The notes below the pieces were generated by a model. The model did no database searches and had not been told where the DNA came from. It saw nothing but the letters and a program-made list of their open reading frames with translations. Source: JANYCG01 sp031431035 (lineage in GTDB: Bacteria > Pseudomonadota > Gammaproteobacteria > Burkholderiales > Burkholderiaceae_C). From it: a DNA stretch of 23,375 bases. Shown in pieces: positions 1-6,335 of this stretch. The stretch is from contig JANPCR010000061.1 of the NCBI GenBank assembly GCA_031431035.1, forward strand, positions 1 to 23,375. Direction: 5' to 3'. Positions within the stretch are counted from its first letter, which is position 1; each line of letters begins with the position of its first letter. A program made the translations under genes and the position numbers.

Positions 1-264
1 CCGCATGGACGAGTCTTTTTTGCGGCGCAGCGCAATTTCAACCGGGTCGTCCATGCCCACCACCTCGCTGGCCGCAACTTTGGATGCACGCGGGTGCGAA
101 AACGTGGCCAAGACCTCAGGCAAGCCCACCAATATCAGGCTGGCGTTGGGCTGATGGTCTAAAAAATTGCGACAAGCCGCCATAGTGACTTTGGGGCCAA
201 AGTCACCGCCCATGCAATCCACTGCAACGGTGGTCATGCCATTAGAAGAGGCCAAAGCGGTCAT
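1..264 (-). CDS. plsX: Phosphate acyltransferase PlsX, N-terminal part (cut by window edge)
   Basis: PlsX converts acyl-ACP and phosphate to acyl-phosphate, the first step of the PlsX/PlsY route to phosphatidic acid; it is a peripheral membrane enzyme. The 88 visible codons carry the family's N-terminal signature: VAVDCMGGDFGPK at about residues 13-25, then a Rossmann-like start (LILVGLP) and a VVGMDDPVEIALRRKKDSSMR stretch typical of PlsX. The frame stays open to the window edge, so about three quarters of the protein is missing. The start at 264 gives a nine-residue lead before a second Met (codon at 237-235) that matches the usual family start better; neither has a convincing ribosome binding site. 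It lies 219 nt downstream of rpmF on the same strand, the classical rpmF-plsX-fab order. A hairpin and a G-rich repeat separate the two genes. Confidence 0.93.
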   Translation of the reverse strand, partial: MTALASSNGMTTVAVDCMGGDFGPKVTMAACRNFLDHQPNASLILVGLPEVLATFSHPRASKVAASEVVGMDDPVEIALRRKKDSSMR

Positions 265-346
265 AAAAGAATGTCACTGGCCCACGAGACGGCCAACGAA
301 CTTTGCCAAATGAAGATTTGGGTCAAAGGCAAAGCCCCTCAAAACA

Positions 347-382
347 AAAGCCCGATGCTAACAAAACGTAGCGTCGGGCTTT
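347..382 (-). terminator. Terminator-like hairpin between rpmF and plsX
   Basis: The arms AAAGCCCGATGCTA (347-360) and TAGCGTCGGGCTTT (369-382) pair over 14 bp with one wobble and an 8-nt loop. Read on the minus strand, the stem is followed by TGTTTTG, a moderate U-rich tail, so it could terminate or attenuate rpmF transcription before plsX. On the plus strand the tail is poor and there is no gene upstream. The imperfect U-tract makes partial read-through plausible. Confidence 0.65.
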
Positions 383-433
383 GACAAAAAAGCTGTTGGA
401 AAAGGGGTTATTTCAATCGACACTGAAGGTCAA

Positions 434-469
434 TTTACCCCGTTTACCCCGTTTACCCCGTTTACCCCG
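434..469. repeat. Four perfect tandem copies of TTTACCCCG (G-quadruplex motif on minus strand)
   Basis: Four exact 9-bp units begin at 434, 443, 452 and 461. On the minus strand, which is the rpmF transcript, this gives four GGGG runs (opposite 438-441, 447-450, 456-459, 465-468), each separated by the same 5-nt TAAAC loop. That matches the standard pattern for an intramolecular G-quadruplex. It begins about 15 nt after the rpmF stop codon and precedes the hairpin at 347-382. Confidence 0.9.
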
Positions 470-483
470 AGGCAGAGACCAGT

Positions 484-666
484 TTACGCTTCAGCCTTTG
501 ATTTGACGACCTTGCGCCCGCGGTAAAAACCAGTGGGGCTGATGTGGTGACGCAGATGGGTTTCGCCCGTGGTGGACTCAACCGCAATGCCTGGCACAAC
601 CAGTGCATTGTGCGAACGGTGCATACCGCGCTTGGACGGTGATTTTTTATTTTGCTGAACAGCCAT
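484..666 (-). CDS. rpmF: 50S ribosomal protein L32
   Basis: Ribosomal protein L32 is a small basic component of the large subunit. The 60-residue product begins MAVQQNKKSPSKRGMHRSHN, the conserved N-terminal core of bacterial L32, and continues with the beta-strand/loop HLRHHISPTGFYRGRKVV. It lacks the four zinc-ligand cysteines, so it is the zinc-independent form. The ATG at 666 is chosen over the longer open frame because it gives the exact family start and has a good Shine-Dalgarno sequence (AGGAAA) upstream. plsX lies downstream on the same strand. Upstream is a strong -10 element rather than the usual yceD gene. Confidence 0.97.
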   Translation of the reverse strand: MAVQQNKKSPSKRGMHRSHNALVVPGIAVESTTGETHLRHHISPTGFYRGRKVVKSKAEA

Positions 667-1108
667 GATCAGTTTCCTGAAAGTGAGTGAACACTGCAAG
701 TCTACGACTTGGTGCGCACGAAGGGTTGGTAAAAATTGGACAACTGCGCAGAACACTTGGGTTCATCGCATTGAGCGAAGCCTCCGATTATAACGCAAGT
801 CCTTGATTTTCTTGAACAGTAGCACCGGAATTTGAGTCGGCATGGGCTTGATTCGGCTCGAACTGGTGCAGACAGCCTGCAAAGACGGGTGAAGACCTGC
901 CCAAATGCGCCAAAGTAGCGCTTATTGAACCTTAGGATTTGAACAGTTAAAGTTGATCCCAAGCTACCTCTAGCCATTCATCGCCAGGCAGCGCCAATCA
1001 AAGCTTGCCAGCCAAGGCCATCTATTGCAACATGACAGTTCCAACTGTTCTCAGTTTCCCCACTTTCCCCTCGTCAACTCTTCAACCCAGAACCCTCGAA
1101 AGCCCAAA
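667..1108. other. Intergenic region between rpmF and the EthD gene; no yceD found
   Basis: This 442-bp region separates two divergent genes. Apart from the rpmF promoter near 787-815, no convincing gene is seen. The longest minus-strand frame (702-977) has erratic composition and no YceD (DUF177) features such as the CxxxC pattern near its end. In many proteobacteria yceD lies immediately upstream of rpmF, so its absence suggests a rearrangement breakpoint here or a relocated yceD. Confidence 0.6.
787..815 (-). promoter_or_regulatory. Probable sigma-70 promoter for rpmF
   Basis: On the minus strand there is a perfect -10 hexamer TATAAT (opposite 787-792), preceded after 17 nt by a weak -35 (TCAAGA, opposite 810-815). 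Predicted transcription would start near 780, leaving a leader of about 110 nt before the rpmF ATG. The -10 is convincing and the -35 matches consensus at only three of six positions. Confidence 0.5.
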
Positions 1109-1423
1109 ATGATCAAAGTCAGCGTGATGTACCCCAACACCCCCGGCGCCCGTTTCAACCACGACTATTACCGCGACACCCACATGCCTTTGCTCAAAGC
1201 CCGGATGGGCGACAGCTGCAAGTCGTACACCATTGACAAAGGCCTGGCTGGTGGAGCGCCCGGTGCGCCTGCGACCTATGTCGGCATGTGCCACATTTTT
1301 TGCGACTCGGTGGCGTCATTTCAAGCCGGTTTTGGGCCCCACGCCAAAGAAATCATGGCCGATATCGCGAATTACACCGATTTGGCACCCGTCATGCAGA
1401 TCAGCGAGGTGGTCGTGGGGTAA
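1109..1423 (+). CDS. EthD family protein
   Basis: This 104-residue protein resembles the EthD family, small ferredoxin-like alpha+beta barrels named after a protein needed for ethyl tert-butyl ether degradation; most members have no proven function. The sequence opens with a beta strand MIKVSVMYPN, followed by the family-typical FNHDYYRDTHMPLLKARMG segment (residues about 16-34), where the His/Met-rich motif DTHMPL is the most recognisable part. The C-terminus ends in another strand, MQISEVVVG. The ATG at 1109 is preferred over a longer frame from 1025 because the upstream 28 residues are low quality and absent from the family, and a GAAAG sequence precedes it. It appears monocistronic and is followed by a strong terminator. 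Family assignment is confident; cellular role is unknown. Confidence 0.88.
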   Translation: MIKVSVMYPNTPGARFNHDYYRDTHMPLLKARMGDSCKSYTIDKGLAGGAPGAPATYVGMCHIFCDSVASFQAGFGPHAKEIMADIANYTDLAPVMQISEVVVG

Positions 1424-1484
1424 GCCGCCGTTCGACCGATTCACTGGGCGACATCTGCTTGTTGCGCAGGAATTGCCTTAAAAG

Positions 1485-1526
1485 CGCCCCAATATACCCA
1501 ATATGGGTATATTGGGGCGTTTTTTT
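1485..1526 (+). terminator. Strong rho-independent terminator after the EthD gene
   Basis: The arms CGCCCCAATATACCCA (1485-1500) and TGGGTATATTGGGGCG (1504-1519) are perfectly complementary over 16 bp around a 3-nt loop and run straight into seven Ts (1520-1526). It lies about 60 nt past the EthD stop codon. Confidence 0.93.
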
Positions 1527-1556
1527 GCACCTTTTTACAAATTTTGAGTGTTTTAG

Positions 1557-1605
1557 GCCTCTAGCTCCCGAATTTATTATGTTTATTGCTATATTATTTG
1601 TAGCA
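1557..1605 (-). repeat. Interspersed 49-nt element, copy 1
   Basis: Read on the minus strand it follows the shared layout TGCTAY-N7-ATAGCA-N14-TTCGRGAGCTAGAGGC. The stem here is TGCTAC/ATAGCA, with one wobble or mismatch at its base, and the 16-nt tail is identical to copy 3. It lies just downstream of a terminator in an AT-rich patch. Confidence 0.8.
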
Positions 1606-1772
1606 TTTTAACCAACCCCATAATCGGGAATCGTAGCCAGGACTGGGACTTCCAAAAGGTGCAGGCGCCCGCGATCGTCGTTGATCTGTTCATTCAGACT
1701 AGGTTTGCATTTGGAACTTCGCGCAAAATGCCTAGTCACACCGCACCTGACACTTTGCGTTCATCTAACCCT

Positions 1773-2660
1773 ATGAAATTCTTACGTTTTTTGCCATTTC
1801 TCGCTTTGGTGTTGGCGGCCTTCACAGGTTGCGCAGCCTTGGACGAGCGCCAGCGGGGCTGGATTTTTCAGCCTAGCGACCGCAGTTGGGGCAACAGTGG
1901 GCAAGCAGCGCGGGACATGGATGACATTTGGATCGAATTTCAATCCAAGGAAACGGGACGTCCGGTGAAGTTGCATGGGCTGTGGCTGGATGCGCAGCCG
2001 GCAGACGCCACCCAAAATGCCACTGGCACAGCCAAACCTCCGCCGCCCACCCCAGCCGCCGCCCCCGTGCTCTTGTACTTGCACGGCGCTCGCTGGAATG
2101 TGGAGGGCTCGGCCTCGCGCATGCGGCGCATGCAGGAGCTTGGGTTTTCGGTTTTGGCGATTGATTACCGGGGGTTTGGCAAAAGCACCAAAGACCTGCC
2201 GTCTGAAACCATGGCTTACGAAGACGCCCGCGCTGCCTGGGACTGGCTGGCCACAAACCACCCCAAGCAGCCGCGCTATATCTTTGGGCATTCTTTAGGC
2301 GGAGCCATTGCGATAGAACTGGCTACCCAAGTCGGCGACGAAAGCGGCACGATTGTGGAAGGCACTTTCAGCTCAATTCCCGATGTGTTTGGCAGCTACA
2401 AATGGGGCTGGCTACCACTGGGGCCGCTGATCACGCAGCGGTTTGAGGCAGCGGCCAAAGTGGCCAAAATCGGCTCGCCGTTGCTGGTGGTGCATGGCAC
2501 GGCAGACAGCACGGTTAGCCCTGAATTGGGCCGAAAACTGTTTGAGGCGGCGATACAACCCAAAGAGTTTGTGACGGTGACTGGCGGCTCGCACCACAAC
2601 ACCAACGCGATGGGGCAAGCCCAGTACCGCAAGGCCCTGGCCGATCTTTTTAAACTTTAG
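1773..2660 (+). CDS. Predicted alpha/beta-hydrolase lipoprotein
   Basis: A 295-residue alpha/beta-fold hydrolase that appears to be exported and lipid-anchored. The ATG at 1773 gives a typical lipoprotein signal (MKFLRF, hydrophobic core, then FTGC with lipobox Cys20); a longer frame from 1659 would bury this signal. The catalytic set is complete: oxyanion/HG motif LYLHGAR, nucleophile elbow GHSLGG with Ser174, acid Asp245 in HGTADS, and His274 or His275 in GGSHHN. A low-complexity Pro/Ala insert (PPPPTPAAAP) sits just before the first core strand. The sequence is closest in style to the BEM46/FrsA-like group of serine hydrolases. Substrate is unknown; esterase or lipase-like activity in the envelope is likely. 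It appears to be transcribed alone. Confidence 0.88.
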   Translation: MKFLRFLPFLALVLAAFTGCAALDERQRGWIFQPSDRSWGNSGQAARDMDDIWIEFQSKETGRPVKLHGLWLDAQPADATQNATGTAKPPPPTPAAAPVLLYLHGARWNVEGSASRMRRMQELGFSVLAIDYRGFGKSTKDLPSETMAYEDARAAWDWLATNHPKQPRYIFGHSLGGAIAIELATQVGDESGTIVEGTFSSIPDVFGSYKWGWLPLGPLITQRFEAAAKVAKIGSPLLVVHGTADSTVSPELGRKLFEAAIQPKEFVTVTGGSHHNTNAMGQAQYRKALADLFKL

Positions 2661-2680
2661 TGAGATAAATCGCTTCAGTT

Positions 2681-2729
2681 TGCTATTTTAATTATAGCAA
2701 ACTTGTGATATTATTCGAGAGCTAGAGGC
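2681..2729 (+). repeat. Interspersed 49-nt element, copy 2
   Basis: It has the same architecture as copies 1 and 3: TGCTAT, 7-nt loop, ATAGCA, 14-nt spacer, then TTCGAGAGCTAGAGGC (one base different from the other two tails). Here the stem is extended outward to 10 bp (2677-2686 with 2694-2703), so it also forms a stable hairpin 20 nt after the hydrolase stop codon, though without a clean U-tract directly after it. Confidence 0.8.
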
Positions 2730-2778
2730 TGTTTTTATTGAGATTTTGGCTTCAACAGCAGTTTTGACTCGATTTTTA

Positions 2779-2810
2779 TCGATATTTACCACAAATGTAG
2801 TAAATATTGA
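2779..2810. promoter_or_regulatory. Operator-like inverted repeat upstream of the efflux transporter
   Basis: Arms TCGATATTTAC (2779-2789) and GTAAATATTGA (2800-2810) match at 10 of 11 positions around a 10-nt centre. It lies about 54 nt before the transporter start, a usual place for a repressor site. No regulator gene is adjacent, so function is inferred only from symmetry and position. Confidence 0.4.
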
Positions 2811-2863
2811 TGATGTCCGTTGTACTTGACGATTTTTGAGAATTTTCCGATTCCCTTTCTTGC

Positions 2864-4165
2864 ATGCCTATTTCAGTTTCATCCGATTCCTCCCCGTTGC
2901 TGCCCGCGTCAAAATCCGCTTTGCCACCCGCTTTGCCACCCCTCTCGTCCGCCCCGCCCGCCACCCCAATTGACCGCTCCTCCGGCTTGGTGGTGCTGAT
3001 TCTGTCGCTGCTGCTGGGCATTCAACCCATCACTACTGACCTGTTTTTGCCCACTTTGCCGGCCATGACGGAAGGTTTGGGCGGCACCATTGCGCAGGCG
3101 CAGCTGACTTTGACCGCGCTGCTGCTGGCGTTTGGCCTGTCGCAGTTGATTTGGGGGCCGCTGTCGGACCGTTTTGGTCGCAGGCCCATCTTGTTGATTG
3201 GCTTGGCGGCCTACGTGGTTGCGGCCATTGGCAGTGCGCTGGCCCCGTCCATGACCTTGCTGATCGTCTGGCGCACGGTGCAAGGCGCGGCCATGGGCGC
3301 TGCGGTCATGTGCGCGCGCGCCATCGTGCGCGACCTGTACACGCCGCAAGAAGGGGCACGCTACATGTCCAAAGGCTTAAGCGGCCTAGGCTTAATCGCC
3401 TGCGCCTGCGCCCCGCTGGGCGGGCTTTTGTCCGATTTGTTCAATTGGCGCGTTGCCTTGCTGGCGCTGCCCGTGTTTGGCGCCATCACCCTGGGGCTGA
3501 TCGCGCTGAAGTTTGTCGAAAGCCTGCCCGCCCCCAACCCGCGTGCGCTGGAGCCCCGCACGCTTGTGCGCACCTGGTTGACTGTGGCGCGGCACCCGAC
3601 CTTCATGGCCTACTCGGCCCTGTCGGTGGGGGCTTATGGCGGGCTGTTCACGTTTTTGGCGGCTTCGTCGTTTGTGTACATCAAGGTGCTGGGATTGACC
3701 AAAACCCAATACGGTTTGGTGATGTTTTCAGTCTCTTGTGTCTACATTGTGGGCACCTTCATGTGTCGGCGGCTGCTCACCCGGTTTGGCGTTCGGCGCA
3801 CCGTGGCGCTGGCAGCGTTTTTGACACTCACGGGTGGCACCAGCCTGGCAGCGCTGGCATTTTTGGGGGTGCACAACCTGTGGGCGCTGACTTTGCCGTT
3901 TTACCTGTACATGCTGGGCCATGGCGTGCACCAGGCGTGCAGCCAAAGCGGCGCGGTGGGGCCGTTCCCGCAAGCGGCGGGGGCGGCGTCTGCGCTCAAC
4001 GGGTTTTTGATCACGGTGGCGGCGTTTGCCATGGGCGGCTGGCTGGGGCAGCATTTGGATGGCACGGTTTACCCGCTGGCCTACGGCATTTGGTTTTGGA
4101 GCGTCTGGATCAGCGTGGTCGCCTGGACCTTGGTGCAAAAATACGGCGAACCGCAAAAGCACTGA
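2864..4165 (+). CDS. Bcr/CflA-family multidrug efflux MFS transporter
   Basis: A 433-residue inner-membrane proton-coupled exporter of the 12-helix DHA1 group. After a 40-residue Pro/Ser-rich cytoplasmic tail, helix 1 contains QPITTDLFLPTLP, typical of the Bcr/CflA group. Motif A (GPLSDRFGRRP, residues 98-108) lies in loop 2-3, followed by RTVQG (137-141) and ARAIVRDLY in helix 4-5. Hydrophobic segments continue to about residue 425. The long N-terminal tail includes an in-frame 12-bp tandem duplication (2918-2941) and is unusual for the family, and no Shine-Dalgarno precedes the ATG at 2864, so the true start may be internal. The stop codon directly abuts the next frame (miaA), suggesting co-transcription. 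Substrates cannot be inferred. Confidence 0.9.
   Translation: MPISVSSDSSPLLPASKSALPPALPPLSSAPPATPIDRSSGLVVLILSLLLGIQPITTDLFLPTLPAMTEGLGGTIAQAQLTLTALLLAFGLSQLIWGPLSDRFGRRPILLIGLAAYVVAAIGSALAPSMTLLIVWRTVQGAAMGAAVMCARAIVRDLYTPQEGARYMSKGLSGLGLIACACAPLGGLLSDLFNWRVALLALPVFGAITLGLIALKFVESLPAPNPRALEPRTLVRTWLTVARHPTFMAYSALSVGAYGGLFTFLAASSFVYIKVLGLTKTQYGLVMFSVSCVYIVGTFMCRRLLTRFGVRRTVALAAFLTLTGGTSLAALAFLGVHNLWALTLPFYLYMLGHGVHQACSQSGAVGPFPQAAGAASALNGFLITVAAFAMGGWLGQHLDGTVYPLAYGIWFWSVWISVVAWTLVQKYGEPQKH
2918..2941 (+). repeat. In-frame 12-bp tandem duplication in the transporter's N-terminal tail
   Basis: GCTTTGCCACCC occurs twice back to back and encodes ALPP-ALPP in the disordered N-terminal tail. Its length is a multiple of three, so copy-number change would not break the frame. 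Confidence 0.8.
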
Positions 4166-5206
4166 GTGTTTTCGATTTTCAGTTGTTCCCAGCAAACTCG
4201 CTTTCAAGCCGTAGACCTTTTGACCCAACCGTCCTTCATTTCCCTTGCCGGGCCTACGGCCTCTGGCAAAACCGCCGCTGCCATGGCCATTGCGCGGGCC
4301 TTTGACGTTGAAATCATCAGCGTGGATTCCGCCTTGGTTTACCGGGGCATGGACATTGGCACCGCCAAGCCCAGCGCCGCTGAATTGGCCCTGGTGCCGC
4401 ACCATTTGGTGAACATTCGCGACCCCCTGCAGCCCTACAGCGCGGCAGAGTTCGCCCGCGATGCCACGCACCTGATTGCCGACATCAACGCGCGCGGCAA
4501 GCTGGCGCTGCTGGTGGGCGGCACCATGCTGTATTTCAAGGCGCTGCTGGACGGCATTGACGACCTTCCGCCTGCCGATGCGGCAGTTCGCGCCGCCATC
4601 GACCTGCAAGCCCGCCAATTGGGCTGGCCGCAACTGCATGCGCAACTGGCGCTAGCCGACCCGGCAACCGCCCAGCGCCTGCACCCCGGCGATTCGCAGC
4701 GCATTGCCCGGGCGCTAGAGGTGTTGCACATCACAGGCAAGCCGATGTCGAGCTTTTTCACAGGCAAATCGGGGAGCAAACTCAAGGGCCAAGCTGGCCA
4801 TGAGGCGACCGCCCACTTGGCCAAGACAGCCGCCGCCACGACGCTGATTTCACTCGAACCCACTAACCGCGCCTGGCTACACGAGCGCATCGCCCAGCGT
4901 TTTGACACCATGCTGGAAGACGGTCTGGTTGACGAAGTGACTGCTCTGCGCGCACGCGGCGATCTGAACCCCGACCTGCCATCGATGCGCTGCGTGGGTT
5001 ACCGCCAGACCTGGGCCATGCTGGATGGCGAGCTGCCCCGGGCCGAATTGCGCGACCGCGGCATCTTTGCCACCCGCCAACTGGCCAAACGCCAGCTCAC
5101 GTGGCTGCGATCCATGCCAGAGCGCACCGTGGTGGCTTGTGACGAAGCGGGCGCATCGGATCGGGTGCTTGAATTGGTTCAACAGGCCATGGCGGGCGCC
5201 ACCTGA
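4166..5206 (+). CDS. miaA: tRNA dimethylallyltransferase (tRNA delta-2-isopentenylpyrophosphate transferase)
   Basis: MiaA transfers a dimethylallyl group from DMAPP to N6 of A37 in tRNAs that read UNN codons, the first step toward ms2i6A. From the GTG at 4166 the product is 346 residues. It shows the P-loop GPTASGKT (residues 29-36), the family signature DSALVYRGMDIGTAKP (54-69), the RDPLQPYSAAEFARDA segment, GGTMLYF, DSQRIARALEV and MRCVGYRQ near the C-terminus. The start is uncertain: GTG 4166 immediately follows the transporter stop, while TTG 4220 would begin closer to the conserved core. A Gly/Lys/Ala-rich stretch (SGSKLKGQAGHEATAH) interrupts the middle of the protein. An ABC ATPase gene follows after 12 nt, so the genes probably form one transcription unit. 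Confidence 0.96.
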   Translation: MFSIFSCSQQTRFQAVDLLTQPSFISLAGPTASGKTAAAMAIARAFDVEIISVDSALVYRGMDIGTAKPSAAELALVPHHLVNIRDPLQPYSAAEFARDATHLIADINARGKLALLVGGTMLYFKALLDGIDDLPPADAAVRAAIDLQARQLGWPQLHAQLALADPATAQRLHPGDSQRIARALEVLHITGKPMSSFFTGKSGSKLKGQAGHEATAHLAKTAAATTLISLEPTNRAWLHERIAQRFDTMLEDGLVDEVTALRARGDLNPDLPSMRCVGYRQTWAMLDGELPRAELRDRGIFATRQLAKRQLTWLRSMPERTVVACDEAGASDRVLELVQQAMAGAT

Positions 5207-5218
5207 GCACGACGACAC

Positions 5219-5875
5219 ATGACCTTAGAGATTCGAAATTTAAGCAAACGCTACAACGACGTGGCGGTTTTTGCCAATGTCAACTTGTCGGTGGCCAAAG
5301 GCGAGTTTGTCGCCATCGTCGGTGAATCAGGCGTGGGCAAATCGACTTTGCTGAACTGCATGGCGGGTTTGGACGTGTGGGACACCGGGTCTGTGGCGTT
5401 GGACGGCGTGGATTGGAGCCACCTGGGCGACGACCAACGCGCCCTATTGCGGCGCGACAAAGTGGGGTTTGTGTTTCAGGCGTTTCATGTCTTGCCACAT
5501 TTAGATGTGGCGCAAAACGTGGCGTTGCCGCTGATGCTGCAAGGCGGCAAATTGAACTCAAAAAATGCCGTGGCCGAGCGCGTTCAGGCCATGCTGCACG
5601 CCGTGGGGCTGGAAGGATTGGGTCCGCGCCTGCCGCAAACCCTGAGCGGCGGCCAATTGCAACGGGTGTCAATCGCCCGGGCGCTGGTGCATCGCCCTGC
5701 CCTGCTGCTGGCCGATGAGCCCACTGGCAACCTGGACCCCACCACCGCCGCCCGCGTGATGGACGCGCTCATCAGCCAAACCCGCGCTTTGGGTGCGTCC
5801 CTGGTGCTGGTCACACACTCGGAAGCGGCCGCCGCGCGGGCGGACCGGGTCGTCCATTTAGCCTCACAGAAATGA
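5219..5875 (+). CDS. ABC transporter ATP-binding protein, LolD/MacB/FtsE-like
   Basis: A 218-residue ABC ATPase. All nucleotide-binding motifs are intact: Walker A GESGVGKST (35-43), Q-loop Gln87, signature LSGGQ (142-146), Walker B ALLLADE (161-167) and H-loop His200. The EPTGNLDP D-loop and overall length place it in the MacB/LolD/FtsE family, which works with FtsX-like permeases in lipoprotein sorting, mechanotransmission or export. No permease lies next to it: upstream is miaA (12-nt gap) and downstream an unrelated SnoaL-like gene. It therefore must partner with a membrane protein encoded elsewhere if it forms a transporter. Exact subfamily is not decided from sequence alone. Confidence 0.92.
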   Translation: MTLEIRNLSKRYNDVAVFANVNLSVAKGEFVAIVGESGVGKSTLLNCMAGLDVWDTGSVALDGVDWSHLGDDQRALLRRDKVGFVFQAFHVLPHLDVAQNVALPLMLQGGKLNSKNAVAERVQAMLHAVGLEGLGPRLPQTLSGGQLQRVSIARALVHRPALLLADEPTGNLDPTTAARVMDALISQTRALGASLVLVTHSEAAAARADRVVHLASQK

Positions 5876-5969
5876 TTTGATTTGCAGATAGGCCTGCATC
5901 ACAATGTTTGCGTCAGCGACATCGCCGCTGCCAAACCCGAACTCAAACTTCCCGTGAAGGAACTACATC

Positions 5970-6335
5970 ATGACGACCACCGAGATTGCGAACAAGCTAA
6001 CCAGTCTGTGCAGACAAGGCAAGGACCATGAAGCGCTTGCCCTTTATGCGTCAGACGCCATCAGCGTCGAGGCCAGCATGCCGCCCGGCATGGACCGTGT
6101 CTCGCGCGGGGTTGCCGCCATCAAGGGCAAAAGCCAGTGGTGGTATGACAACCACGTGATTCATTCGGTCGTCATTGCAGGACCCTGGCCGCATGACGAC
6201 AGGTTCATCGTCGGCTTCAAGATGGATGTGACCAACAAGCCCTCAGGCCAGCGCATCACCATGGAAGAAATGGCCCTTTACACCGTGAAAAACGGCAAAA
6301 TCGTGAGTGAGGAGTTTTTCTACACGGGCGGCTGA
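5970..6335 (+). CDS. SnoaL/NTF2-like protein 1
   Basis: A 121-residue protein with the cone-shaped NTF2/SnoaL-like pattern: an N-terminal helix (EIANKLTSLCRQGKDHEALALYA), a short strand with a pocket-lining segment, GVAAIKGKSQWWYD, then strands ending MEEMALYTVKNGKIVSEEFFYTGG. Family members are isomerases, cyclases, hydratases or ligand-binding subunits, so the reaction cannot be named. A GAAGGAAC Shine-Dalgarno precedes the ATG. Its TGA overlaps the ATG of the next gene (TGATG), indicating translational coupling with the second SnoaL-like protein and possibly a hetero-oligomer. Confidence 0.85.
   Translation: MTTTEIANKLTSLCRQGKDHEALALYASDAISVEASMPPGMDRVSRGVAAIKGKSQWWYDNHVIHSVVIAGPWPHDDRFIVGFKMDVTNKPSGQRITMEEMALYTVKNGKIVSEEFFYTGG

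Larger units (their letters stand above)
1424..1772. other. Intergenic region with terminator and interspersed repeat copy 1
   Basis: This 349-bp gap holds the EthD terminator (1485-1526) and a minus-orientation copy of the interspersed repeat (1557-1605). It is markedly AT-rich between 1520 and 1615 compared with the genes around it. No small gene was recognised. The promoter of the following lipoprotein gene should lie in its right half, but no clear -35/-10 pair was found. Confidence 0.6.

Noticed and set aside
702..977. Minus-strand frame upstream of rpmF as a candidate yceD
   Set aside because: It lacks DUF177 features, overlaps the rpmF promoter, and its composition looks non-coding.
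3151..4305. Long open frame overlapping the efflux transporter in another frame
   Set aside because: It is a shadow of high-GC coding sequence, with no domain and Gly/Arg/His-rich composition.
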